In this document: piece after piece, positions 19,351 to 27,895 of the stretch
Numbering within the stretch: position 1 is the first letter of the stretch
How the letters are laid out: each line of letters begins with the position of its first letter
Origin: Corynebacterium sp. 13CS0277
GTDB taxonomy: Bacteria > Actinomycetota > Actinomycetes > Mycobacteriales > Mycobacteriaceae
DNA length: 64,000 bases
Direction of reading: 5' to 3'
NCBI RefSeq assembly: GCF_002994655.1
Contig: NZ_PPDL01000009.1
Span: 62,001 to 126,000 of the forward strand
Notes under the pieces: generated by a model
The model's database searches: none
What the model was told of the DNA's origin: nothing
What the model saw: the letters and a program-made list of their open reading frames with translations, nothing else
Position numbers and translations under genes: made by a program

Positions 19351-19804
19351 CCCATCAATTCAACGCAACCTGGGTGCAAAGGTCAAGGGTTTGGGCGACA
19401 ATCGCCCCAGTTTCCTTCCACCCCGCTACCCCCGCTGTGGGCGCGGTGAGCGCCCGGTATGCCCACCCCGCTCGGGTGGGGTGGGCTGCCCCACACCACT
19501 CCCGCCCGGGGGCCACAGCACCCCACTCCGGGCAGCAAGAGTGCTGCTCAGAGGGGTGGGAGCCGAGGGGCGCCAGCCCTGGCTGCTCCCCGGCGACGTG
19601 TCCACCGTCTGTGGCTGCGCCGGGGGCGTTGTCCTGCGGGCCGGGCACCCCCGCCGCACTGGTCCCCGCAGGTGGTCTGACGTTACCCCCGCGGGGTCGT
19701 CCGTTGTGGCCTGGCCACCACTGGGTGCACCCCCGCCCGCGGGCGGGGGTGGCAGGGTGTGCGGCGACTGTGAGCCAGCACATGTGGCACCAGGGGCTGC
19801 TGCC
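19351..19804. other. intergenic region with GC palindromes
   Basis: 454 bp between the efflux operon (ending at 19805) and the importer operon (starting at 19350). It should contain the importer promoter and the end of the efflux transcript. Apart from palindromes no site could be named. No convincing gene. Confidence 0.5.
19728..19751. repeat. perfect 24-bp GC palindrome
   Basis: Two exact 12-base arms with no loop (CACCCCCGCCCG / CGGGCGGGGGTG). It lies 54 nt past the end of the MacB-type permease gene and might end that transcript or be a protein-binding site. Confidence 0.4.
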
Positions 19805-21094
19805 CTACTCGTAGCGCAGCGCCTCGATGGGGTTGAGCTTCGCGGCCTTGTTCGCCGGGTAGTAGCCGAAGAACAGGCCGATGCCGATGGAGAACGCGAG
19901 CGCAACCACCACGCCGAGCAGCGGCGGGAACACGAGCACGCCCATCGCCAGGCCGCCGCCGGTGCCGATGATGCCGCCCAGCAGCACGCCGATGACGCCG
20001 CCGAAGAAGCAGATGATCATGGCCTCGACGACGAACTGGGTGCGGATCGCGCCGCGGGTGGCACCCAGTGCCTTGCGGACGCCGATTTCGCGGGTGCGTT
20101 CCGTGACGGTCACCAGCATGATGTTCATGATGCCGATGCCGCCGACGAGCAGGGAGATGCCGGCGATGAAGGAGATGACCATGCTCACGGTGGTGAGAAC
20201 CTTGTTGATCTGGCCGAGTTCGTTGGAGAAGTCCTGCGCCTTGGCCTGCACGTCCGGGTCGTTCGCCCAGGTGGTATCGAGGAAGGCCTGCAGGTCGGCG
20301 GCGAACGCCGCCTCATCGTCCTTATTCGCGGCGCGCAGCGTCATCGAATCAAACACGGGGGCCTTGCCGAGGACCTCGAAGCCGGCGGTGTAGGGAACGT
20401 AGAAGTTCTTCTCCTCGTAGCTGCCGATGAGTCCGCCTTCCGGCGGGGCGAGGATGCCGACGATTTCGAATTCGCCGGAGCCTTTGCCGTCGAACTCCAC
20501 CAGGGAGCCCAGCGCTTTCTGCGGGTCGCCGTCAAACATGTCGGTGAGCAGCACGTTGGGGATGACGGTCACCGCCTTCGTGCCAAAGACGTCCGCTTCG
20601 GTGAGGCCGCGACCGTAGGCAATCTTGTCGCTGGTGAGCTCCAGGTAGTCGGCGTTGACGCTCTTCATGGTGACCTGCTGCGGGCGGCCCACGAGGGCGC
20701 CGGCCGCACTCACGGCGGTGAGCTCGCCACTGTCGAAGGTGTCCGCGCCGAGGGAGATCCCGGCCACGCGGGGGCCGAAGTATTCGCGGGCGTGCTCCAC
20801 GATGTCCTCGGTGATCTTCGAGGAGTCATCGAAGGTGTCGACCATTTGGTAGGAGGCAGAGGAGTTCAAGTCCGCGTCGTCGCCGCTGGCGCGGCCCACG
20901 AGCCGCACCTGCAGGTCGTTGATGCCCAGCCCGGCGAGCTGTTCGGAGGTTTGTTTCTTCAACCCGGCGCCGAGGGTGAGGATCGCGATGACGGAGGCGA
21001 TGCCGATAATGACGCCGAGCAGCGTGAGGAAGGAGCGCATCTTGTTCGAGCGCAGGCTCGCCCACGCCAGGGCTACTGCTTCAGCAATACTCAT
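19805..21094 (-). CDS. MacB/YknZ-type ABC transporter permease
   Basis: A 429-residue protein with the MacB layout: one membrane helix near the N-terminus (about 18-45), a large extracytoplasmic domain (about 46-290) and three C-terminal helices. Family motifs are SLRSNKMRSFLTLLGVIIGIASVIAIL at the start and the MNIMLVTVTERTREIGVRKALGA segment, with GYYPANKAAKLNPIEALRYE at the end. Works with the ATPase and adaptor encoded upstream to move a substrate (drug, peptide or lipid) from the membrane outward. Three bases after the ATPase gene. Confidence 0.92.
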   Translation of the reverse strand: MSIAEAVALAWASLRSNKMRSFLTLLGVIIGIASVIAILTLGAGLKKQTSEQLAGLGINDLQVRLVGRASGDDADLNSSASYQMVDTFDDSSKITEDIVEHAREYFGPRVAGISLGADTFDSGELTAVSAAGALVGRPQQVTMKSVNADYLELTSDKIAYGRGLTEADVFGTKAVTVIPNVLLTDMFDGDPQKALGSLVEFDGKGSGEFEIVGILAPPEGGLIGSYEEKNFYVPYTAGFEVLGKAPVFDSMTLRAANKDDEAAFAADLQAFLDTTWANDPDVQAKAQDFSNELGQINKVLTTVSMVISFIAGISLLVGGIGIMNIMLVTVTERTREIGVRKALGATRGAIRTQFVVEAMIICFFGGVIGVLLGGIIGTGGGLAMGVLVFPPLLGVVVALAFSIGIGLFFGYYPANKAAKLNPIEALRYE

Positions 21095-21097
21095 GTG

Positions 21098-21892
21098 TCA
21101 GCTCCCCTGGGTGCCAGTGTGGGACCCCACCTGGGCCTGCACGGCCGGGGGCAGGGTGAGGCCGGGCAGCAGCGCGCCTTCGACGCGCCCGTCGACCATG
21201 GTGATGATGCGGCCGGTTTCTTCCGCCAATTCCGGGTTGTGGGTGATGAACACGATGGTGGCCCCCATGTCACGGTTGAGGGTGTGGAAGAGGTCCATCA
21301 CCATCCGGCCCGTCTGGGAGTCGAGCGCACCGGTCGGCTCATCCGCGAGCAGCAGCGCGGGCGAGTTCGCGAGCGCCCGGGCGATCGCCACACGCTGCTT
21401 CTGCCCGCCGGACAGTTCGTTGGGCAGGTGCTTGCGGCGGTCCGCCATGCCGACCAGGTCGAGGAGTTCCTCGGCGCGGGCGCGGCGCTGTTTCGCCGGG
21501 ACACCTGCGTACATGAGCGGCATCTCGACGTTTTTGGTGGCGTCGATGCGGCCAATCAAGTTGAAGTTTTGGAACACGAACCCGATCATTTGGGAGCGGT
21601 AGTGCGCGAGCTCATCGTCGTCGGCGGCGAACATGTCTTTGCCTTCGAGGAAGTAGCTGCCGGCATCACCCCGGTCGAGGAGACCGATGATGTTCATGAG
21701 CGTGGATTTGCCGGAGCCGGAGGCACCGACGATGGAGACGAATTCGCCGGCGGCGACGTCGAGGTCGACCCCGGGCAGGATGGTCAGTTCGTTTTCGGTG
21801 CCGACGTTGAAGGTGCGGGTAATGCCGCGCATCGTCACCAGTGCGTCCTGCTGCGGGGAGCTGGTGTGGGTGGGGGGAGATGTCGAAGTCAC
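21098..21892 (-). CDS. MacB/YknY-type ABC transporter ATP-binding protein
   Basis: A 264-residue ATPase of the LolD/MacB class. Walker A GASGSGKST, VFQNFNL Q-loop, signature LSGGQKQRV, Walker B LLLADEPTGALD and the switch His in ITHNPEL are complete. The start is a GTG following AAAGGACG; the first about 18 residues are Ser/Thr/Pro-rich. The about 25-residue C-terminal tail after the ATPase core is also unusual in being Pro/Gly/Ser-rich. Middle gene of an adaptor-ATPase-permease operon. Confidence 0.92.
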   Translation of the reverse strand: MTSTSPPTHTSSPQQDALVTMRGITRTFNVGTENELTILPGVDLDVAAGEFVSIVGASGSGKSTLMNIIGLLDRGDAGSYFLEGKDMFAADDDELAHYRSQMIGFVFQNFNLIGRIDATKNVEMPLMYAGVPAKQRRARAEELLDLVGMADRRKHLPNELSGGQKQRVAIARALANSPALLLADEPTGALDSQTGRMVMDLFHTLNRDMGATIVFITHNPELAEETGRIITMVDGRVEGALLPGLTLPPAVQAQVGSHTGTQGS

Positions 21893-21992
21893 GGTGGGTG
21901 AAACGTCCTTTTCTCGACGTCGAGGGGCGCCGACGAGGAGGGGTGCGGTCAGGGGGCGGCGACGCCCGGTGCGTGAGTGTTCCCGGGGGCGT

Positions 21993-23651
21993 TTAAGGCT
22001 GTGCGGGTTCGGCGTCGAGCGGGGGCAGCGTCACGGGCGTGCCCGCCAGCGGCTTGGCGCTGGTGGCGTTGGTGAGCACGATGTCGCCGGCGCCGAGGCC
22101 GGCAGTGATGGCGACTTCGGTGTCGTTGCCCTCGCCGAGGGTGACGTCGCGGGCTTCGACGAGGGTGTGGCCGTCGCGCTCCACGGCGACGTAGACGACC
22201 GGGTGCTCGCCGTCGGTGTCGATGGCGGTGCGGGGCACCGCGAGCACATCCTTCGCGCTGGAGGTGATGATGCGCAGCTTGGCGCTGCCGCCCAGCCGGA
22301 GGCCCTCGGGGGAGCCGTCGATGGTGATCTCGACGGGGAACTGGGCTTTCTTCGCCTCGGCGGTGCCTTCGCCGGTGGGCTTGGCGGCGACGGTGCTCAC
22401 CTTATGAACGGTGCCGGTGAATTCCTTCGCCCCAGTCGACGGGGTGGTGAAGGTGACTTTCTGGCCGGGCTTGACGCCGGCGGCGTCGGATTCCCGCAGA
22501 GTGGCGGTGATCTTCAGCTGCTTGTCGTCGGCGATGGTGAGCAGGGTTCCGGTGGCGGGCTTGCCTTGTTCGGCGACGACCTCGGTGACGACGCCGCCCA
22601 GGGGTGCGGTGACGGTGGAGCGGTTGATGTCCATCTTCAGGCCTTCGGTGCCTGCGCCGCTGACGGTGCGGGTGATGTTGGCGTTGCGCTCAGCCTGGTC
22701 GACGGCGGTCGCGCGGGTGGCGAGCTGCTGCTGCACGCTGAGTTCTGCGGCCTGGTAGGCGCGGTCGGCGTCGTTTTTCGCGGCGAAGGCGGCAGCCACG
22801 CTGCGCTGCGCGTCCGCGAGCGACTTGTCCACCTCGGCGAGGGCGTCAGTGTAGGCGGCCTGCTGCTTGGCGAGGTTGTCGACGGCCTGGTCCATGCCGT
22901 TGGCGGATTCGAGGTTCGCCAGCGTGTCGGTGATGTTGACGGGGATGCGCGCGGCACCGGCCTCTTCCGTGCCGGCGAGTGCCGTCGCCAGCGTCTGGTT
23001 GGCGGCGCGACCGGCGGCAATACCGGCGCTGATGACCTGGTTGCGGGCGTCATCGACGGCCGCGGCACCCGCCACGAGCTGCTGGTTGCGGCCCAGCTGG
23101 GCGCGCTGCTGCGCGAAGTCGAAGTTCTGCTGCGCCTCCGTGAACGCCTCCTCGGCCTGCCGCTGCGCGGCGGCCGCCGAGTTGAGCTCCGCGTTGAGGC
23201 CCGCGTCCAGGGTGGCGCGCAGCTGGTTGTACTGGTTCTGCGCGTCCTCGACCTGGTTCATCGCCCCGGTCAGGCTCTGGGCTTCGGAGGCGAGTTTTTG
23301 GTCGAGTTCCTGCTGCAGGTTGGAGACGTCGATGCGGGCGACCTCCTGGCCGGGGCCCACCCGGTCGCCGACGGCGACGTTGAGGGCCTCCACCGGGCCG
23401 CTCAAGGTGGTGAAGAGGGTGACGCTGCGGGCGGACTCGATGGTGCCGTTGGCGGGGATACGGCTGGCCACGTCCTTCTGGCCGACGACCCGCACGTCGC
23501 TCGCGAGCAGCGCGGGCGCCGAGTCGCCCGTCAGGGCGTAGAACCCGCCGCCGCCGAGCAGCAGCAGCGCGGCAGCACCAGCGGCGATGAGGGCACCTTT
23601 GCGGCGCGGTTTCTTCGTGCGGGACGAAGCGGAGGAGGAAGCATCGGACAT
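21993..23651 (-). CDS. MacA/YknX-type membrane-fusion (adaptor) protein
   Basis: A 552-residue HlyD-family protein. An N-terminal membrane helix (about 20-40) is followed by a lipoyl/barrel-sandwich half (VTLFTTLSGPVEALNVAVGDRVGPGQ), then a very long Ala/Gln-rich helical hairpin (about 110-330), the second half-motif (VTAPLGGVVTEVVAEQGKPA) and beta-barrel domains. The hairpin is longer than in typical YknX. In Gram-positive bacteria such adaptors assist a MacB-type permease, here encoded downstream. The ATG follows AAGGGTG. Confidence 0.9.
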   Translation of the reverse strand: MSDASSSASSRTKKPRRKGALIAAGAAALLLLGGGGFYALTGDSAPALLASDVRVVGQKDVASRIPANGTIESARSVTLFTTLSGPVEALNVAVGDRVGPGQEVARIDVSNLQQELDQKLASEAQSLTGAMNQVEDAQNQYNQLRATLDAGLNAELNSAAAAQRQAEEAFTEAQQNFDFAQQRAQLGRNQQLVAGAAAVDDARNQVISAGIAAGRAANQTLATALAGTEEAGAARIPVNITDTLANLESANGMDQAVDNLAKQQAAYTDALAEVDKSLADAQRSVAAAFAAKNDADRAYQAAELSVQQQLATRATAVDQAERNANITRTVSGAGTEGLKMDINRSTVTAPLGGVVTEVVAEQGKPATGTLLTIADDKQLKITATLRESDAAGVKPGQKVTFTTPSTGAKEFTGTVHKVSTVAAKPTGEGTAEAKKAQFPVEITIDGSPEGLRLGGSAKLRIITSSAKDVLAVPRTAIDTDGEHPVVYVAVERDGHTLVEARDVTLGEGNDTEVAITAGLGAGDIVLTNATSAKPLAGTPVTLPPLDAEPAQP

Positions 23652-23983
23652 AGGAACACCCTTGGGGGAAGGAAACTCATCATGCGCGCGGTCACCTGCG
23701 CACGAACATCAGGACGACAACACGACAGCCGTCACGCCCCTGCGCGGCACAGGGCACAGGGCACAGGGCCGGCGGCGTGGGGGTGACGGGTCGTGGGATG
23801 ACCTCCACTTAAGCACCACCACTCACCCCGCCGCAACCCCTAGGGGCAATCCCCCACCCCCTATGAGCAGCAGAAATTACCTCCCGCAGCGCCGTGGGCA
23901 GCGTCACCCGCACCGGCCGTGCGGGTTTCTCCCCCACCCCTGTGGGAGACTCCCCTACCCCCGCGGGGTGCACCCTGGGTATG
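23652..23983. other. intergenic region ATP-grasp gene-efflux operon
   Basis: 332 bp. Holds a short tandem repeat (23746-23766), a CCCCTAGGGG palindrome (23837-23846) and several GC-rich inverted repeats near the ATP-grasp stop. A TAATTT near 23874-23879 (minus strand) could be a -10 box for the efflux operon, but no -35 is evident. Confidence 0.4.
23746..23766. repeat. three 7-bp tandem repeats (GGCACAG)
   Basis: Three exact copies of GGCACAG in a row in the upstream region of the efflux operon. Possibly a slippage product; no function seen. Confidence 0.5.
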
Positions 23984-25153
23984 TCAGGGGGCGGCGTAGT
24001 CGATGCGGATGTGCGCGAGCGCCCGGTCGAGCACCACCTGCGGGTCCTGCCCGCCGGTGGCCCGGGCGACGAGGCAGCCGATGCGGCCGGTGGAGTCCGT
24101 GGCCGTGGCGATCGTGTCCCCGGGGGCCAGGTCCACGCTGCCGGCAATGATGCCGGGGCTGCGCAGCGCCTCCTGCACCCCGTGGATGTGTGCCACGGTG
24201 CCGGGCCGGGCGGTGAGATAACGGACCGCGGCCCGCACTCCCTGCTGTTGACCAGGGAATGGTGGCGTAGGCACGCCCGCCGCGGCGGCGACGAGGGGGC
24301 GGAAGATGTTGTCGCCGTGGACTGCGCTGACGAGGAGGTGGATGAAATCCCCGCCGGGGCGGACGTGGGCCTCCCCGAGGATGATCCGCCCGTCCGGGGT
24401 CACCCAGCCTTCGGCGTGGACGATGCCGGCCCGCAGGCCCCAGGCGCTCACCGCGCGGCGCAGCGCCGCAACAATGGCGGCCTCACTGGCGGCGACCCGC
24501 CGGGCGGGGTACTCGTGGCCGAGCTCGACGATGCCCGCGGCATCGAGGTGTTTGTCGGTGACGCCGAAGACGGTGAGCTGCCCGTCGTGGAGGAAACCTT
24601 CCACGGAGAATTCCTGCCCCTCCACGAAGCTTTCGACGAAGGAGCCGGGGGTGGCGGCGAGTGCCCGGCGGGCGCCGGCGGCGTCGTGGTGGATGCTCAC
24701 CCCGCGGCTGCCGGATCCTTCCACGGGTTTCACCACCCAGGGGCCGGGTACGTCCTCCGGGGCGTGGCCGGTCAACGGCTGGTCGAGCCCTGCGGCCCGC
24801 AGGACTGCGCGCGCCCGGTCTTTTTTACGGATGCAGGCGACGGCATCCGGGTCGTTGCCGCGCGGGTCGAGCCGTGCCGTATCGAGGGTGTGGTCTTCCC
24901 GGAAGCACACGTACCCCAGGTCGCCGGCGGGCAGCGGCGCGCAGGACCCGCCGCCGGCGACGGCGGCACGCACCGCATCGCTGCTGAGCTCCACGAGGCG
25001 GACGCCAAGGTCCGCGGCGGCGGCCCGCAGCATCCCGAGCTGGTGTTGGCCGTGGGCCATGCGGGGCTGCGCGCCGACGACGACCACGGTGCGGGGCCCG
25101 GTCGGGGGTGCGCCCGTGGGCGCACCGGGTGCGGGCGTCGGGTGGGTACTCAT
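23984..25153 (-). CDS. single-module ATP-grasp ligase
   Basis: A 389-residue cytoplasmic enzyme of the ATP-grasp superfamily, most like the L-amino-acid ligase/carbamoyl-phosphate-synthase-like type. Visible active-site elements: VVKPVEGSGSRG (Lys142 and the Gly-rich loop 146-151), a second nucleotide-binding region FVEGQEFSVEGF, HAEG with Glu248, and GEAHVRPGGDF with Glu261 and Arg265 as metal and phosphate ligands. It would activate a carboxylate as acyl-phosphate and join it to an amine. The ATG was chosen for GGAG just upstream. 50 bp after the two-module ligase, so it is almost certainly in the same operon. Substrates are unknown. Confidence 0.8.
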   Translation of the reverse strand: MSTHPTPAPGAPTGAPPTGPRTVVVVGAQPRMAHGQHQLGMLRAAAADLGVRLVELSSDAVRAAVAGGGSCAPLPAGDLGYVCFREDHTLDTARLDPRGNDPDAVACIRKKDRARAVLRAAGLDQPLTGHAPEDVPGPWVVKPVEGSGSRGVSIHHDAAGARRALAATPGSFVESFVEGQEFSVEGFLHDGQLTVFGVTDKHLDAAGIVELGHEYPARRVAASEAAIVAALRRAVSAWGLRAGIVHAEGWVTPDGRIILGEAHVRPGGDFIHLLVSAVHGDNIFRPLVAAAAGVPTPPFPGQQQGVRAAVRYLTARPGTVAHIHGVQEALRSPGIIAGSVDLAPGDTIATATDSTGRIGCLVARATGGQDPQVVLDRALAHIRIDYAAP

Positions 25154-25203
25154 TGCTCCAATCCTCCTCGGGTGGGTGGTGCTGACAGTGCCGCGGCGAC
25201 AGC

Positions 25204-27705
25204 TCACGGGGTAGCGGCTGCGGGGGTATCGCTGTCGACGACGATGTCGACGGCGCGGAGCCGCGCCACCTCCTCCGCCAGCTCCTCGTGGCTGCCCGCC
25301 ACGAGGATGACTTCCGCGATGATGGGGCTGATGGTGTCTGCGGGCGGCTGCGTGATGCGGTCACCGGGGTGGGCGTGGTGGATCACCTCCACGATGGCGG
25401 GGCTCGGCGGCAGGGGGCCGACGCTCCGGAGCACCCCGGTCTCCGCCGTGTGGAGCTTGACGGTGGCGGCGACATAGCCGTCGCGGGGGCGCGCCCCGCT
25501 GGGGGTGCTACCGGTAGCGATGCGGATGACGTCCTCGGCAAAGGACACCCCCGTCGTCAGGGGCACGAGGTGGGAGGCGATGAAGTCGCCGCCGGGGCGG
25601 GCGGCGATCTCCACGAGGCGGACCCTACGATCGGGAGTGCGGAAGAACTCCAGGTGGAAGGCGCAGTTGTCGATGCCGGTGGCCCGCACCGTGGTCTCCA
25701 CGAGTGGCCACACGTCCTGCTCAATGCCGGGTGTTGCGGAGGGAAACACCTGGCCGATTTCGAGCCGGTGGACCGGCTCGGTCGTCTTATCCGTCACTCC
25801 GAGCAGGTGGATGCGGCCGTCTGCGACGTAGCCTTCGGCGGAGTGCTCCGTGCCGGTGAGGAGTTCCTCGATCACCATCGGCCCCGGCCATGCGGCCCAG
25901 GCGGCGCGGGCGTCCGCCGGCGAGTCGACGAGGTGGAAGCCCCGGGAGCCGGACGAGTCCACCGGTTTCATCACACAGGGGTACGCCCACGCGGCATCGC
26001 CCAGGATCTTATCCAGCGTGTCGGCGCTGTCCACGAGGCGGCAATCCGGCACTGCCTCGGGGTCGAGTGCGCGGACCGCTTGACGCATGGCGTACTTGTT
26101 GCGTGCCTTGTGGGCGGCCTCCGGCGTAGGCCCGGGCAGGCCACGCTCGTGGGCGACGCGGGCCACCATGGCGACGTCGCGGTCGCTGAAGGTGACGACC
26201 CCGCGGATGTCGTAGCGGCGCTCCAGGTCTGCGAGGGCAGCCCGCACAGCCTCCGCATCGGCAGTATCAACGCGCACGACGTCGACTACACCGGCGGGCT
26301 GCGTCGCCCCGTCGGTGAGCAGCACCGCGCCCGGGTGCGCGGCGAATGCTTCCCCGTATTCCACGGGGGTGCGGCGGTGGTTGAAGTACACCACCACCTC
26401 GGTGCTCGTGCTGAATCGCACCCCGGCGGCCAGGCGAAAGGCCTCGGCAGCGCTGTCGGCCTCCACGAAGCCGGCCCGCTCCCAGGAGGAGGTCACCGGC
26501 CGCAGCACCGTCCCCGGCTGGGCGGTGATGACCGCCCGCCCGGAGGGGTCGTGGACTGCGGTGACGATGCCGGGCGGGCCGAAGAGGAAACGGATGGCGG
26601 CCTCCCCGTCGGCTGTGCGGGGCAGGTCGACGGGCAGCCCGCACAGGGCCCGGGCCCACGCCTCGTAGAGGTTGAATCCCCACGCCCGGCTGATGAGCCG
26701 GGCGATGCGGTCGCCCGGCGGGCGGCCGGCGCACTCCACGGGGGTCGTGCCAATGAATTCGGCGTGGAGCAGCACCGTGGAGTGCTGGTCCGCGAGCTGC
26801 AGCGCATCAATCAGGTGCCGCATGGCGGCCTCCACCTCCGGGTAGGTGCGCGCCACGGTGTGCCCGAGTTCCACGACCCCGGCGGTGGTTTTCTCCGTGA
26901 CGTTCATCCAGCGGGGCGTGCCGTCGATGACGAGGCATTCGACGGAGTACTCCTGCCCGGTGAGGAGCTCTTCACACATGTAGGTGCCGTGGGTGTCGCG
27001 GGAGGCGTCCTGCAGCGGCTCCGCCGCGGAGGTGGTGTGCTCCCAGGCGGCCGGGATGTCCTCCGGGGTGTGGATGAGGGACACCCCCACACTGGCCTGC
27101 CGGTCCGCCGGCTTGAGCACGCAGGGCGGGGGCAGCAGGTCGTCGACGCTGTGCACCTGCACCCACCGTGGACCGCCGACGTGCGTACGGAACTGCAGCT
27201 TGTTGGTCAGCGCGCCCACGGTCGCCGCGGCCTGCGCGGCAGTAGCCTGGGTCTCTGCCAGCACGCCGGGGGCCACGCACCGCAGGCCGAGTAGTGCTGC
27301 CAGGGTGTTGGCGGGGGCCACGGCGTACTCGAGCCCGGGGAGCACCGCAGCCACCGCGGTCCCCCGGCCGGCGTCGGGGTACTCCTCCCGCAGCTGCGCG
27401 GCCAAGCGGCGGACGTCGGTGTCGTCGCGCTGGTACTCGCACCACATCCACCGCTCAATGAGGTCGAGCCCCTGGCTGCGCGCCGCTAACCCCTTCTTGG
27501 TGAACAAGGCTTCTTCTTCGGCGACGATGACCCGGAACGGGGTGTCGGCCGCCTGCAGCATCTCGAGGGCTTCGTGGTTGTACCCGAGCATGACCACGAG
27601 CAACGGATCAGACCCCGCAGCCGAGGCAGCACCAGATGCAGCAGTGGGCATGGCAGTGGACGCGGGGGACGCCCCGGCACTGGTGGGTGTGGTGGGAGGA
27701 CACAT
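25204..27705 (-). CDS. two-module ATP-grasp ligase
   Basis: An 833-residue protein with two complete ATP-grasp modules in tandem. Module 1 (about 35-435) has LKPADRQASVGVS (Lys198), CEELLTGQEYSVE, HAEF (Glu316) and VECAGRPPGDRI (Glu324, Arg328). Module 2 (about 435-833) has MKPVDSSGSRGF (Lys580), EELLTGTEHSAEG, HLEF (Glu686) and VEIAARPGGDFI (Glu699, Arg703). Metal-binding Glu and Lys residues are kept in both, so both may be active. Known relatives make dipeptides or short peptides (BacD-like L-amino-acid ligases). The ATG has CAGGAG upstream; a longer frame upstream has no such site. The first about 32 residues are a Pro/Thr/Ala/Ser-rich tail. Confidence 0.82.
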   Translation of the reverse strand: MCPPTTPTSAGASPASTAMPTAASGAASAAGSDPLLVVMLGYNHEALEMLQAADTPFRVIVAEEEALFTKKGLAARSQGLDLIERWMWCEYQRDDTDVRRLAAQLREEYPDAGRGTAVAAVLPGLEYAVAPANTLAALLGLRCVAPGVLAETQATAAQAAATVGALTNKLQFRTHVGGPRWVQVHSVDDLLPPPCVLKPADRQASVGVSLIHTPEDIPAAWEHTTSAAEPLQDASRDTHGTYMCEELLTGQEYSVECLVIDGTPRWMNVTEKTTAGVVELGHTVARTYPEVEAAMRHLIDALQLADQHSTVLLHAEFIGTTPVECAGRPPGDRIARLISRAWGFNLYEAWARALCGLPVDLPRTADGEAAIRFLFGPPGIVTAVHDPSGRAVITAQPGTVLRPVTSSWERAGFVEADSAAEAFRLAAGVRFSTSTEVVVYFNHRRTPVEYGEAFAAHPGAVLLTDGATQPAGVVDVVRVDTADAEAVRAALADLERRYDIRGVVTFSDRDVAMVARVAHERGLPGPTPEAAHKARNKYAMRQAVRALDPEAVPDCRLVDSADTLDKILGDAAWAYPCVMKPVDSSGSRGFHLVDSPADARAAWAAWPGPMVIEELLTGTEHSAEGYVADGRIHLLGVTDKTTEPVHRLEIGQVFPSATPGIEQDVWPLVETTVRATGIDNCAFHLEFFRTPDRRVRLVEIAARPGGDFIASHLVPLTTGVSFAEDVIRIATGSTPSGARPRDGYVAATVKLHTAETGVLRSVGPLPPSPAIVEVIHHAHPGDRITQPPADTISPIIAEVILVAGSHEELAEEVARLRAVDIVVDSDTPAAATP

Positions 27706-27760
27706 CAAGCAACAACTCCTGTGATGAACGACTGCGAAGGCACGGGCGCGCACAGCCGCG

Positions 27761-27812
27761 GGCGGAAGAAGGAAGTTAAGAAGAGGAAAAGAGGTAAAGA
27801 CGACGACGGCGG
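27761..27812 (-). promoter_or_regulatory. pyrimidine-rich leader before the two-module ligase
   Basis: On the transcribed strand this stretch is almost only C and T, 56-108 nt before the start codon. One of several such tracts in the window; possibly a Rho-loading or other regulatory leader. Confidence 0.35.
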
Positions 27813-27895
27813 TTACCGCGCGTGACGCCACTGTGACGCAAGGTGCGTGCGGCGTACGCGCTTGTCCGGCTACCGGTGACAGAAGAGGCGGCTGC

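Noticed and set aside
19340..21901. Very long plus-strand open frame opposite the MacB-type genes
   Set aside because: It is antisense to two genes with complete ABC motifs. Long frames on the other strand are usual in GC-rich DNA; its product is His/Glu/Gly-rich without any family features.
25288..27294. Long plus-strand frame opposite the two-module ATP-grasp gene
   Set aside because: Antisense shadow; the minus strand carries two intact sets of ATP-grasp motifs.
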